Origin: Azolla caroliniana
Lineage: Eukaryota; Polypodiophyta
Reading direction: 5' to 3'
Length of the DNA stretch: 64,000 bases
NCBI GenBank assembly: GCA_043228905.1
Contig: JBHGNT010000008.1
Coordinates: 1,674,001 to 1,738,000 of the forward strand
Shown here: positions 41,379 to 53,479 of the stretch, one piece after another
How positions within the stretch are numbered: the stretch's first letter is position 1
Layout: each line of letters starts with the position of its first letter
Notes under the pieces: generated by a model
What the model saw: only the letters and a program-made list of their open reading frames with translations
Told to the model about the DNA's origin: nothing
Databases searched by the model: none
Translations under genes and position numbers: made by a program

Positions 41379-42700
41379 TCTTCCTGGATTGCTCATGAAC
41401 CGGCTGACCACTCCGACTGCATATCTGATATCCGGTCGTGTGCACACCATTGCACACATCAAACTTCTGACAATAGAGGCATATGGTATCTTCATCATTT
41501 CCGACTTCTCTGCGTTTGTCTTCGGACTTCCGGACAACTTGCAATTTTCTGGAAGTATTGACCCGACCGGCTTAGCATTCGTCATGCTGAATCGTTGGAG
41601 CACCTTCATCACATACTTCTCTTGTGACAACCATAACTGCTTCTTCGTCCGGTCTTGGACTATGTGCATCCTCAAAATCTGTCTTGCCGGTTCCATATCT
41701 TTCATTGCAAAGGACCGGCTCAAGGCCTTCTTCAGCATTCCGATTTAGATACGGTCTCGTCCGACGATCAACATGTCATCCACGTACAATAGTAGTATCA
41801 GAAAATCCCCTCCGACAAACCTCTTCACAAATATGCAGTGGTTGGCTTGCGTCTTGTGGTATCCTTGGTCGGTCATGAAGGAGTCGAACTTCCGGTACCA
41901 TTGCCGAGGATCTTGCTTCACTCTGTGTAAGATCTTCTTCAACTGGCACACCAGGTGCTCCTTCCCTTTCTTGACAAACCCGTTTGGTTGTTGCATGTAG
42001 ATCTCTTCTTTGAGGTCACCATGTAGGAACGTCGTCTTGACAACTAGCCACTCGACCTCGAGGTCAACGCTTGCCGCAATGCTCAAACACAGTCCAGATG
42101 AATGTCATCTTTACTACCGGGGCAAAGATCTCATCGAAATTCACTCCTTTCTTCTATTGGAAGGCCTTCACCACAATTCAGGCCTTATACCTTGGTGGAT
42201 TTCCTGCGTCTCCTGGTTTCAACTTGTGCACCCATTTGTTCCGGAGCGCTCTCTTTCCTTTCGGCAGCTCCGTCAGTTCATATGTGTGGTTCTCATGTAG
42301 GGAATCCATCTCATCCTACATGGCACTTAACCACCTGCGGTTGTGAGTGTCTTTCTTTGCTTCTTCAAAGCTTCCTAGCTCCCCCTCTTTGGTTAGTAAA
42401 ACGTGCTCTGCATCCAGAAATCTCTGGGGGGCTTTCTCTCTCTAAGAGGATATCTTTGTCCTTGGTTTCCGACCACCAGTTCCTCTGCCTGTTCTTCATT
42501 TGAATTTGTTTCAGGGTCTTGACTGATTCCGGTGTCCAATTCTTCTCCTTCGGTTGGTTTGGTTCCTCATCCGAATCTAGCCGGTTCATCATGGTCCTCG
42601 TCTGACATCCAGCTTCCGACGGGATGTGTCCTAGCATCATCCAACTGATCTCTGTTGGTTGACCTGGAGTGCACTATCTTCTTCTTCGACTCTCAATCGG
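41379..42700 (-). pseudogene. Copia-4 RT and connection region
   Basis: RT of Copia-4 with stops and frameshifts: HKWVHKLKPG-like, FHLDCVEH-like decay, motif A as VEWLVVKTTFLHGD (aspartate lost), LKKILHRVKQDPRQW, LLYVDDMLIVG (YVDD kept), MKDMEPARQILRMHI and RFMSNPGRE at the breakpoint. It continues at 22535 on the other strand. Confidence 0.85.
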
Positions 42701-43620
42701 CAATGATGTTGTTTTTCATGAAGACTATGTCTCGACTCTGGAAAACCTTCTTGTCAACCATGCCCCAAACCCGGGAGCCGAACTCATCATCGTCGTATCC
42801 AAGGAATATGCATGGTCCGGACTTTAGATTCAATTTCGTTGTCCTTTGCTACATGTACGTAGGCAAGACAACCGAACACCTTCAGATGCCGATAAGACAC
42901 ATCTTTACCGGTCCATACTCTCTATGGTGTGTCTCTGTCCAAGGGCGCTGATGGTGAGTTATTTATTACATATGTCGTTGTCATCAGTGCCTCAGCCCAA
43001 AACATCTTGGATAGCTTGGCATGTGCAAGCATAGTTTGGACTCTCTCCATTACAATCTGCTCATCCTTTCAGCCAATCCGTTCAGCTCCAGTGTCTTCAG
43101 CATAGTAAATTCGAGCCGTATTCCTTTTGACCGACAATACTCCTCAAACTACCCCCAGTATTCTCTTGTGTTGTTCACTTGAACCACCTTCAACTTCCGA
43201 CCTGTTTCTCTTTCCACTCTCACGTGGAACTCCTTGAAGCCGAATAATACCTAGTCCTTCATCTCGGTGAGACCCATAGCTTCCAACTGTGGTCATCTAT
43301 GAATGTCATGAAGTACTCTGATCTGGTATGTGACTTCATGTCCACTTGGCATACATCGGTATGCACAAGCTCTAGCAGTGCGTTCTGTTTTATCGGTGAT
43401 CTTGTCCGGAAAGAGGTATGGTTTTGCTTGCTGGCCATGCAGTCGATGCACTTCTCAAGCTGCACGTTTTTCACCTCCGAAATGAGGTTTTCCTCAGCAA
43501 GTTTACGCATCCCTTTCTGGCTCATGTGGCACAACCTCTTGTGCCACAACTGAGCGGCATTGTCGGATGCCACGTTCACGTCTTCCCGGCATATCCGGGC
43601 ATGCATCAGGTATAGTGTGT
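42701..43620 (-). pseudogene. Copia-4 integrase
   Basis: Degenerate integrase. LWHKRLCHMSQKGMRKLAEE with CIDCMASKQ, then HTDVCQVDMKSH and FIDDHSWKLW (43259-43606) are clear; the second and third catalytic regions survive only as pieces around 43050-43200 with stops. HVRRQDNR-type frames on the other strand are shadows. Confidence 0.8.
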
Positions 43621-44484
43621 TGATCTTCTAGGCTCGAGCCACGATCAGGCTTCTTTTGCAAAACTTCATGAGTCCGTTCCGGATGCTACCCATGTAGCCT
43701 TCATCATCTAGCCGACCAGTTGATATCAGGCTCAACCGAACCTCCGGAACGTATCATACATATTTTAGTAGTAACTTGCACCCGATTGATGTTTTCAAAC
43801 ACACATCTCCTATGCCGACAATTCGGCATGCACCTTCATTTCCCATCCGGACACAACCGTGATCTCCAGCTCTGTACGATTAGAAGCATTTTTGGTCGGG
43901 GGTAAGATGGAACGACGCTCCAGAGTCAACCACCCATGTCGTCTCATTGCTAAGAAGATGCAACTCATTTTACTTAGTGATGAGCAACGGTTCTTCTTCA
44001 CTTGTCATGATTGCTGTTGTTCCTTTCCGATTTGAACTTCTCCGGTCTAGACCCTTCTTCGAGTCGGCATTTTCGGTTCCTTTCTCCTTTCGGAAGTGTC
44101 GTCAATTCTTCTGGAAGTGCCCTAGCTTCCCACAATAAAAGCAAGTGGGCCTTCCCCTGGACTTTGACCTCGTCCTTGATTTTTCCCGGTTTCGGGGACT
44201 CCAATTCTGGCCTCTTCCCCGTTTTTTGTTGTCTTCCATAACCAAGGCCTTCGGATCAGTTCTGGACTCCTAGTCCTTGTAGCGAGCTTCTTCATCCAAC
44301 AAACTTGATTTTACCCTTGTTAGGGATAGGTGTTTACATTCCAGCCCGACGTTGCCCAAGGTGACAACCAATGTCTCCCAACTATATGGGAGGGAACCGA
44401 GTAGCAGCAACGCGAGTACCTGTTTGGTTAGAGGCACTTCCAACGAGGTTGTTTGGTTTATTAGCCCCTAGAAATCATTCACGT
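43621..44484 (-). pseudogene. Copia-4 gag C-terminus and protease
   Basis: Contains SWETLVVTLGN, a zinc knuckle CFYCGKLGHFQKN whose final Cys region is lost to a stop, WVVDSGASFHLTPDQKCF (DSGAS intact) and GCVRMGNEGACRIVGIGDV. Several stops. It is interrupted at 44485 by a solo LTR and a local duplication. Confidence 0.82.
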
Positions 44485-44680
44485 TGTCATGAAGATTTCC
44501 GGCTATAGTGTGAAACCGGGGTGGAATGGGCAAATCGGTGGTGTGCAACATGTTTGGTTAGAGGCACTTCCAACGAGGTTGTTTGGTTTATTAGCCCCTA
44601 GAAATCATTCACGTTGTCATGAAGATTTCCGGCTATAGTGTGAAACCGGGGTGGAATGGGAAAATTGGTGGTGTGCAACA
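44421..44680. repeat. 130-bp tandem duplication across an LTR junction
   Basis: Two units, 44421-44550 and 44551-44680, nearly identical (CAAATCGG against AAAATTGG near the end). Each contains Copia-4 gag sequence followed by the first 66 bp of the solo LTR, so the duplication arose after the LTR insertion. Confidence 0.93.
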
Positions 44681-45140
44681 TGTGCATGTGTATACTAGGA
44701 AATGGTGTGTAGAAAGAAGAGGGGAAATTTTATCCCATATTGTAAGGTCCCTCCCTCCTTGGGCTATAAAAGGAAGGGAGGGGTCACTTATGAAGGGTTG
44801 CCTATTTTGCGTATGAAAGGTATACCCCTTAGTGTAGAGTTCTTACCGTTTTAGGGTTAGGGTTTCGTGTAGGGTCTCCTTGTTCATCCCCGGTTAGGGT
44901 TTTCTCATAGTTTTGGTGTGGTCCATGCGGCCACCATCGTTGTAATCAATCGTTCATTTTAATATATCTTGTTGTGGATCTTGCTTCCATCTATTTTGGT
45001 CTATGCTTATGTGCTACTCTTCATCTTCTCATCCGGTGTTAAGCTTCCATTTCTCATATCTTATTCTTTCTCCTCTACTCCCTAGTCCAAGACCCCCGTG
45101 GTCCCGCCCCTTCTACATGCACACGCATAACAACGCGACA
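44485..45140 (+). repeat. Solo LTR in the Copia-4 gag
   Basis: Starts TGTCATGAAG, has a TATA box (GGCTATAAAAGG near 44763) and ends CGCGACA. Short TSD ACGT at 44481-44484 and 45141-45144; the gag reading frame closes across it. The 130-bp tandem duplication repeats its first 66 bp. Related to the solo LTR at 60002. Confidence 0.8.
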
Positions 45141-45516
45141 ACGTGCTTGGACATACTGGAGCCGTCTTGATATCTGAGTCTCACTAACTTTCGGAAGACT
45201 GAGACTCGAGTTACAACATTCTTGTTCTCAAACTTGAGGCCTATCTTCTTCCGAAGTTCACGAGCCTTAGTCTCTTCATTGAAATTGTTGTACATGCTTA
45301 TGTCGATGAAGCATCGAATATAGGCTATCGTCTTCATGTGCATCACTTCCTAGGTCACGACATCGATCTTGTCTGGTTTTTTGGTCCCGAACTAACTGAC
45401 ATCCTGAGATTTTTAACCACAAGCGTGTCCATCATCTTCGACTTCCACACTGAGCAATTGGAGCCGGTGAGCTTGAAGATGTTGCTGAATGGATCTTCCA
45501 TGCTCTGATACCAGCT
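45141..45516 (-). pseudogene. Copia-4 gag N-terminus
   Basis: Gag from ATG at about 45502 (FKLTGSNCSVWKSKMMDTLVV), a frameshift, then MHMKTIAYIRCFIDISMYNNF and SVFRKLVRLRYQDGSSMSKH up to the solo LTR. The Met-tRNA primer site (TGGTATCAGAGC) lies at about 45501-45512, next to the 5' LTR. Confidence 0.85.
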
Positions 45517-46078
45517 TGTGCGGAATTGTGCTCGGCCACAATCGAGTCTCACTCGCTCAATGGAAAAAAATAGAAAAATAGAAAAAAGACGACATAGAGT
45601 ATTAACGTGGAAAACTTAAAAGGCAAAACCACGGAAGTCCTCGGAACTCCGAATAGGATCACTATAGAGAAGAGGTACAACAATGTGAAACTCAAAGGCA
45701 ACGACCTTGAGCTCTACCTTCACCAATCGGCAGTTACAATAGAAAAACTTTCTGTATCTCTCTTTGTCTCTCTCTCTCTCTATACAACGATACAACATAG
45801 CAACTACAATAATAATCACACCATAATAGTATTGCCCTAGTTATATTTATACTTATATAACTTTGGGGCTATTTACAAATATGACCTCATGGTCATGTTT
45901 GAACATATTTACTAATATGTTCTTATTTGCTGGTTCATACTGGATCTGGCCGGTCTCCTTTTGGATCCATCCGATCCGGTATCCGTATACCTTTTGAACC
46001 CATTTGGTTTGGTTCCTTCCTTCGGCTCGTCTGATCTGGCTCATCCAGATTCCATCCGGAGGGACCTGTTTCCCAACA
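45517..46078 (-). repeat. Copia-4 5' LTR
   Basis: A 562-bp LTR (own strand TGTTGGGAAAC to CCGCACA). U5 hairpin at 45605-45634; TATA-like ATAAATATAACT near 45838. TSD GTAAG at 46079. Confidence 0.9.
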
Positions 46079-49000
46079 GTAAGCACATTCATGGGGTATG
46101 TGAACCAACTTGTGGCAACCAAGTTTCCCCTTGAGGATAATGCAAGCCATCCTACTATTGTGTACCCTGCCGAACACCTGGGAGAATCTAGTGGTGACTC
46201 TTAGCACCTCGTGTCAAGAAGAGAACTTGTCTCTTCAAGTGGTAAAGAGAAGCATCTTGAACAAGTAGACAAGAAGGAAGGACAAGAGTATCCTATCCAA
46301 GTCAGAGTCAAATCTGACTCAACATACCGATAGAGGAAGGAACAGACAACGATGTCCACAAAGAAGGGACAAGTCCCAAGTGAGGTCCAAGTTCAGAGGC
46401 AAACTAACATGTTTTTATTGTGGAAAGCCTGGACACCTCAAGAAGGACAAGAGTGTCGATAATAATTTCGAACCCATGAAGATTCTTGATGAAAAGGGCA
46501 CATCAGCCGTAACTACGAGTGTAGAGGAGATCCTGTTCATTTGTGAGGAGGCAAGCACAAATCTTGCAAGTGAAGAGTGCACCTGGGTAATCGACTCGGG
46601 TGATTCATTCCATATAATTCCTTCGAGAGAGTGTTTCTAGACTTACATAGTTGGGGATCATGGCTATGTAAAGATGGGAGATAATGGAGACTGCAAGATA
46701 GTTGGCATAGGAAGTGTAAGCCCGGTGACGTCGACAGGTTGTCGACTGATCATTCGACATGTCCCCGATATTAAATTGAATCTTATATCGACTGGAAGGT
46801 TGGATGATGAAGGCTACAATGGTAGCTTACGAAACACCAAGTTTAAGTTATGCCATGTAAAGCTCATAGAGGCTTGAGCATAGAAAGAGGGCACTCGGTA
46901 TATGATGCATGCCCAACTGTGCAAGTCAGAGCAAATGTGGCAGCCCACTTGAGTGGAGAGTTATGGGATAAGAGGCTATGGCACATGAGTGAAAAAGGAA
47001 TGTGCATCCTGGCTGACCAAGAACTTCTCCAATAAGTGAAAGGAGTACACTTGGAGAAGTGTGTCGATTTCATAGTCGGAAACCAGAACAAAGCAACATT
47101 CCACACAAGACCACAAAGAAGAAGAGAAGATGCCCTGGAAGTAGTGCACACATATGTGTGCTATGTTGATGCTCCATCACAATGAGGTGGATAGTACTTC
47201 GTAACATTTATTGACGACTATAGTCGGAAGACATGGGCCTTTGTTCTAAATTCGAAGGATCAAGTACTGTCAATGTCCAAGGAATTCCAGGCAAGAACTG
47301 AACAAGAGTTGGTTCGGAGGTTGAAGGTTGTCCGAACCGACAAAGGTGGCGAATATAGAGGGTAGTTTGAAGAATACTACAAGGCTCAAGGTATTCAAAT
47401 TGAATACACAGTCCCAAAGACCCCTGAGCTGAACGGTCTTGTAGAGAGGATGAATCGAACAATTATGGAGAGAGTAAGGAGCGTGTTGTCGCATGCTACG
47501 ATACCAAAATCGTACTGGGCTGAGGCGATGTACATAGTTGCTTATCTAATCAACAACTCTCCCTTAGTGACATTGAAAGGTGATGTCCTACATAGAGTGT
47601 GGACAGGAAATGATGTTTCCTACTGACACCTAAGGGTGTTTGGATGTTTAGTGTATATGCACGTGGATAAGGATCAAAGGTTGAAGCTCGATTGTAAGTC
47701 GAAACCATGCATATTCATGGGATACTAAAAGGATGGTTCGGGTACTAGTTGTGGGACTTAGTTGACAAGAAGGTAGTGAGGAGTCAAGATGTAGTCTTCA
47801 TGGAAGACAAGACAATAGAGGACTGGAAGCAACCAAAGTTGGAATCGACTTCCCAGTCGACTCCAACTACCACCGACTTAAGACTAGTCGAACTAACACA
47901 GTCGGTTGTTTGGAGATAGCTAGTCGGTACAGCCGAATCTCAGTCCATCGACTCGAAGCAACTGACAAATATAGACGAGTCAGAGTCAACGGACCTATTG
48001 AAGTTGATCAAGGACTACGAGTCAAAATCGGCTAACCCTCAACGACAGATCGACACATATGAACCCGAGCCTAGAGAAGAGTTGGCAGAGACATCCGAAC
48101 TAGTGCTGACAAGGGGTGGAAGAAGATACCCTCTCTAAGAAAGAAGAGCACCGACTACATATGGTAGTCAGTACATCCTCTTGACTGATCAAGGTGAACT
48201 TGAGTGCTATGAAGAAGCCATAGCCGATGAGCACAAAGAAAAATGTCTGAGTGCAATGCACGATGAGATGGACTCCTTGCATGAGAATTACACCTACGAC
48301 CTGGTGGAGCTACCGAAATGTACGAGAGCACTCAGAAATAAATAGGTATACAAAGTGACGATTGGAGAAGTCGACAACACACCCAGATATAAAGCCCACA
48401 TTGTGGTGAACCGGTTCCAATAGAAAAAGGGTGTCGACTTTGACGAAATATTCGCACCAGTCGTGAAGATGACATCAATTCGAACTGCTTTGAGCATAGC
48501 TGCCAGTATGGATTTGGAGGTCGAACAGTTAGATGTCAAAACAACATTCTTGCACGGGGAGCTGGATGAAGAGATCTACATATAGCAGCCCAATGGCTTT
48601 GAGGAGAAAGGGAAAGAGAACTTGGTGTGTCGACTAAAGAAAAACTTGTATGGGTTGAAACAACCTCCACGCCAATGGTACAAGAAGTTCGAGTCCTTCA
48701 TGTTGGAACATAGGTTCCAAAAAACACACGTTTATCACTGTGTTCGTAATGAGGCACGATGAACGAGATAGTGAGCTTAAAGAAAGCTCTAGGCAAGTCA
48801 TTTTCCATGAAAGATCTTGGACCTGTTAGACATATTTTAGGAATGCACATAGTTCGGGACAAAACTTAGAAAGTGTTGTGGTTGTCACAAGAGAAGTATG
48901 TGACAAAGATCCTAGAAAAATTCAACATATTGGAAGCAAAGCCAGTCGGCTCTGTGTTGCCGACAAATTGCAAGATGAATGCAAAGCAATGCTAGAGAGG

Positions 49001-49610
49001 GGAGAAAGAAAAGGTTGAGATGAGGAAAGTACCATATGCCTCAGCCAACGACAATCTAATGTATGCTATGGTCTGTACGAGACCAGACATAGCCTTTGTT
49101 GTGGGGGCAATAAGCCGATATATGAGTAATCTAGCCAGAGAAAATTGGGCAATGGTGAAGTGGAGACTCAAATTGATCTACTTCAGGGTACGTGATGACC
49201 TGTGTAAGGGGAACAGTGTCGTGGTAGTGTTGACTACAGAAGTTTGTGGCCTTGTCGACTACAGAGGTAGACTATATGACCGTTGTAGAGACCGCCAAAG
49301 AGCTGATTTGATGAGAAGTTTTCTTAGTGAGCTGGGAATCAAGCAAAGGGATTTATTGCTTCATTGCGACAGCCAGAGCGCCATACATCTAGCCAAAAAT
49401 GTTGCGTACCATTCCCATACCAAACATATATAGAGGAGGTATCACTGGTTGCGGGAGAAGGTAGAAGAAGGAGAGTATACCCTTGTGAAGATCCATACGG
49501 ATGACAATGGATTTGACATGCTGACGAAAAACCTAGTGATGAACAAACTCAGAGTCTGTCGATAGAGGACAAGGCTAATCGACTCCACCCATAGGAGTGA
49601 AGGGGGAGTT
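46079..49610 (+). pseudogene. Copia-6 gag C-terminus and pol, heavily decayed
   Basis: Continues Copia-6 after Copia-4: VSTFMGYVNQLVATKFPLED, zinc knuckle CFYCGKPGHLKKD (last Cys deleted), protease WVIDSGDSFHI, integrase KRLWHMSEKGM, VVRTDKGGEYRG, TPELNGLVERMN and VWTGNDVSY, RT with FDEIFAPVVKMTSI and QLDVKTTFLHGELD, then a deletion that removes the YVDD box (around 48745), ILGMHIVRDK, RPDIAFVVGAISRYMSN, and RNase H pieces to LHCDSQSAIHLAKN and the polypurine tract at about 49598. Many stops. Confidence 0.85.
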
Positions 49611-50396
49611 TGTTAGGAATATGTCCCTCCTATGGGAGGAGCCCACTGGTCGGACTAAGAGCCGACAGTTGAAGACAAGTGGTAGCCGACTGGTTGGGTT
49701 AAGGGCTGACATTCGAAGATAAGGAGTAATTGACTGGACGGGCTGAGACCGACATTCAAAGACAAGGAGTAACAGACTGGTCGAGCTGAGAGCCGACAGT
49801 CGAAGACAAGGAGAGTCGACTGGGTGAGTCAACTAAGAGAGAGTCGACATGAAGAGTCGACAACAGATGATCCAAGTCGAAGACAAGACCGACTAGTCGG
49901 GCTGACCGGAGAGTCAACCACAAGGCCAACTAGTCAGGCGAACTGGACAATCGGCACAGGAGTTGGCTAGTCAAATTGACTAGTCGATCAGTCTGCTGAT
50001 TATCGATTGTTAGCGTTATTAGCAGAAAATAATAATACTAGACATATTTGTAAATAACCCATAGTGTGTATAAGTATAAATACACCTAGGGCAAACATTA
50101 GGTGAGAGAGAGAGGAGAATAGTGTAGAACACAACAAAGCGTTGTGTAGAGAGTGTGTGAGAGAGAGTAGCGGTAGAGTTTGCGAACCTGCCAAGAACCC
50201 TGAGTGGGTTATCCTCTCAAATCATCAGAGAAGATGTGTAACCATTTTTGTATTCTCTTGTATAGTGGAATCTTTGTTCCCATGGTTTTCCTTCTTTAGG
50301 ATTTCCACGTAAAACTCAATGCGTCTCTATGCACTTGGCATTCTGTCTGTACATTTCAGCGTATCTTGTTTGTAGATCTACGATCCCATCTCAATC
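49611..50396 (+). repeat. Copia-6 3' LTR
   Basis: A 786-bp LTR from TGTTAGGAATATG; about four diverged units of about 50 bp built on GCCGACA...GAAGACAAGGAG near 49650-49830, TATA-like GTATAAATACACC near 50069, U5 hairpin at 50281-50315. TSD GAAAG at 50397. Confidence 0.87.
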
Positions 50397-50661
50397 GAAA
50401 GAAGTTTCACTTTCTTTCTTGGACTCAATAGTCAATTGTTGGAATTTCTTTTCCAAAGCCATATTGCCTTGCCTCATTTCGGCCAAATTGATTCAAGGTA
50501 GTTCTGAGCAATTGCTCAATAGTGATCTCAGTTTGTGTGCGAGATGCGAATTGGAGTTGAAAGGTCTCGATCGGAGCTATTGCTCCAACAGTGTTCAAAA
50601 CTTGTCCCATGATGCAAGTTGTGTGTACGCAATATAATACGGAGGTTAAGAAAATACGCAA
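50397..50661 (-). pseudogene. Gypsy-2 gag, N-terminal part
   Basis: An open minus-strand frame containing MGQVLNTVGAIAPIETFQL and IEQLLRTTLNQFGRNEARQYG, then a stop and QERK-like residues at the Copia-6 boundary. Its sequence alone is not diagnostic; position and strand fit the missing gag N-terminus of Gypsy-2. Confidence 0.55.
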
Positions 50662-51378
50662 ACAAAATGAATGCTTGAAATTTTGATGGGAAGAACTTTA
50701 TCCAAGAAAGCATCTCGCGTCTTTATCGGTCTAGACATAGGAGATATAATTCAAGATTCGATAACTATGGTAACACTATGGTGATTTAAAAAACATGGAG
50801 GAAAACATGGCTAAGATGTCTTTCTCAGATCTCTATCTTGAATAATCATAGTGGCTCACAAAGGCTCCACCATGGTTCTACCATCAATGTAATTTCCTAG
50901 TTAGCCTTATATTAAAATGCCAACCCAACATGTATTGATATGGTCGAGAAAGTGTATTATGTGCAAAAACAAGTGCACTCGCAAGTAATATTCTAGTCTT
51001 GCGAGTAGCAAGATGTTATGAAAAAAAAGTTAAAAATAAGTCACTACCTATAAGAGTCAAGAGGTGACGAAATCAAGGTTCAAAGAACCATGTGTTACCT
51101 ACTAAAAAAAATGCCACAAAAAAATGGAAGGTGCGAGGTATGCATATATCCATACCATATATGGTGATTGTAATTTGCACAATTGGGACATAAGCCACAC
51201 ATTGATACAAATGGTGGTGGTGTTGTGCGCAAAGATGTCGCAAAGAAGAATACCAGGTTTAGAATGTTGTTTTGATCTTGAGAAGAGCATGACGAGCCTT
51301 GTTAGATCACCATTGCTCACACGCAAAAGAACATAAGAAAAACAACAAAAAATTGTTATTAAATGCTTTGATACCACT
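50662..51378 (-). other. Gypsy-2 leader with primer-binding site
   Basis: AT-rich, non-coding. A Met-tRNA primer site (GTGGTATCAAAGC on the minus strand) lies at about 51366-51378 directly beside the putative 5' LTR. No gene recognised. Confidence 0.5.
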
Positions 51379-52330
51379 GTTAAGAGTCTATTACTAACTA
51401 ATAGACCAATAAAGTAAAATAAGGTAAACATATTGCATAGAATAACCTGTTCCACCCGACCACCCCCGAGCTATGATCAAGACATAGCCAACCTACCACT
51501 CACGTCCCATACCGCCGGATATTAGAATGACGAATACCTTGGAAGAGATTATCATGATCGTCGTGACAAAAGCCTAGCCCACACCACCGGTGTCTAAGAC
51601 AACCACCCTTCAACGTAATGTACCTGTGAGGGTAGCTAAGCCTCATATTTATACCTCTCCCTAAGCCTCTTGAATAGATGTGCCTTTCTAAAAGACTCTC
51701 CATTCATTGATTGTCCAAATCATGATAGTGCATGCACCTATCACTCCTTCTATCCTATCACATTAGTCTGTTTTTAACATTAGTGAACATGCCCTTCACT
51801 TATGCAAATATTAGTGACCTACCTTCACCTATATTATGTGTAAATAACAAAAGCTTATAAGAGAAAGTACCAAGACTACTTTGTAACTAGCCATTTGCAC
51901 TCCCTACTAAAAATCATAAATCATAAATAAGAAGAAATGTTATTTATAATGACTACATTCATCAATAACTACGTCAACATCCTAACCCCGCCATTCAAAA
52001 GCTACATTTCGTATGTACGCCAACTCTTATGCATCCTTTTAACAAATCTGGTGTTCCAAGCCCCTGAGAATCATGAATGTGGTAAATCTTGGTGGGGTTT
52101 AGAGTTTGATTTGAATACATGTCTTGGGAAGTGGCAATGAAGTGGTTTATGGAGTTGATTTTCAAACTATGGTGGACAACATTATTCATCCCACCCTTGG
52201 TGGAGTTTGGCAAACACCCTTCATCTCTCACCTCCTGGTTAGCCATCTGGCAACTTTATATATGAACCAACTCTCCATCTTTCTCTATTCCTCTCGATCA
52301 ATATAACAAACACGCTCACCCCTGTCAACA
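51379..52330 (-). repeat. Putative Gypsy-2 5' LTR
   Basis: Bounded by TGTTAAGAGTC at 51379 and CCCTGTCAACA at 52330; on its own strand it starts TGTTGACAGGGGTGAG and has a TATATAAAG box near 52255. The partner LTR is not in the window because Gypsy-2 is truncated at 20988, so the boundaries cannot be checked by comparison. Confidence 0.5.
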
Positions 52331-53079
52331 CTCAAACGCCTCCTTCATACCCTAGTACCATTCCCACTCTTACCTTTTGTTCATCGAATGCATTGCATGA
52401 ATCCCCATTTACTAAACACATCACCACTGTGGGTGGACCCAAGAGTGTGCACTCATTAGGTTTGGGGGGATGTTACAGATAGGTACCACAAGATCAAAGG
52501 AAAAGAGACCTTACGATGAACAAACAAATGTAGCTCCAAGAGGAGTAGAAATGGAAATAACTAAAAATATGTAAAAGAACACATATAAAACTAGTGTTTA
52601 AAGCTTTATTCATGGACTATGTGCTTTTCATATCATTTTATTATCTTCATCAGAGCTAGTTGTATCTCTCCAAGCTTGGATCTATGTGTATATACAAACT
52701 ATTGAGGAATGCAAGATCTAATATAAGGTTAAGTCTATTGAGGTGCTATTTTATTAAGTTTCATATTAAGGTTTAGTCTAAAAAGTTATTAGTGAAGTTT
52801 ACAAATAGGTGTTAAGTAGTTTGTTGATACCCTGAAAGTTGGATTGACACACATTTTCCACCCCTTCCCAACAAAAAGGGTGCATGATTACTCGTTCCTC
52901 ACAACGATCTTACATGAATGAATTCGTTTGTTAGTCACAAAAGAGAGTTACATGTTTGCTTTTGAAAAGAACTGAAATTCCATCTCAATACACATGGCAA
53001 GAATATCACCTTCTAATATAAGGCCTTTTGTGCACCCTATTATGAAAAAGGTTAAAATATTGTAAAAGACATTAAAGGT
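52331..53079. other. Spacer between the nest and Copia-7, no gene seen
   Basis: AT-rich DNA. A GGTTTGGGGGGATGTTACA motif at about 52461-52479 looks like a polypurine tract followed by an LTR start, but no coding sequence supports it. Bases 53075-53079 (AAGGT) are the Copia-7 TSD. Confidence 0.5.
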
Positions 53080-53375
53080 TGTTGAGAGTCGAACTCAACT
53101 TCCCATAGTAATAGGTTTCACACTAGCTCATGGACATACCATGCTAGTTTTGTAAATAGTAGAAAGAGCACTTACCCTAGCTTAGTTGGTATTTAAACCA
53201 ACCCCTTGTAACTTAGTTACTATTGGAAGTATTTTGGTCAATGTAATATACCGTCTTTTATATCTGTCTTAAGCTCTCTCTATCTCTCTCTGTTTTGCCT
53301 TACGTGCATACACACACACACACACACAGTCCTTCCGCTGCATCTCAACCACTCTTGCTCCTCATTTTGTTTACA
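53080..53375 (+). repeat. Copia-7 5' LTR
   Basis: A 296-bp LTR with a CT tract near 53275-53290 and a CA microsatellite at about 53311-53328, ending TTTGTTTACA. Confidence 0.9.
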
Positions 53376-53479
53376 TGGTATCAGAGCATGTTGTTGCTTA
53401 ATCGAATCTATTCAACTGTGTTGTGGTACACGTTGACGATCGACAGAACTAGCTCATCAACAAAGAAGAAATCGACATA

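Noticed and set aside
52461-52480. A polypurine tract with LTR start of another element
   Set aside because: No coding sequence upstream and no second LTR; one short motif is not enough.
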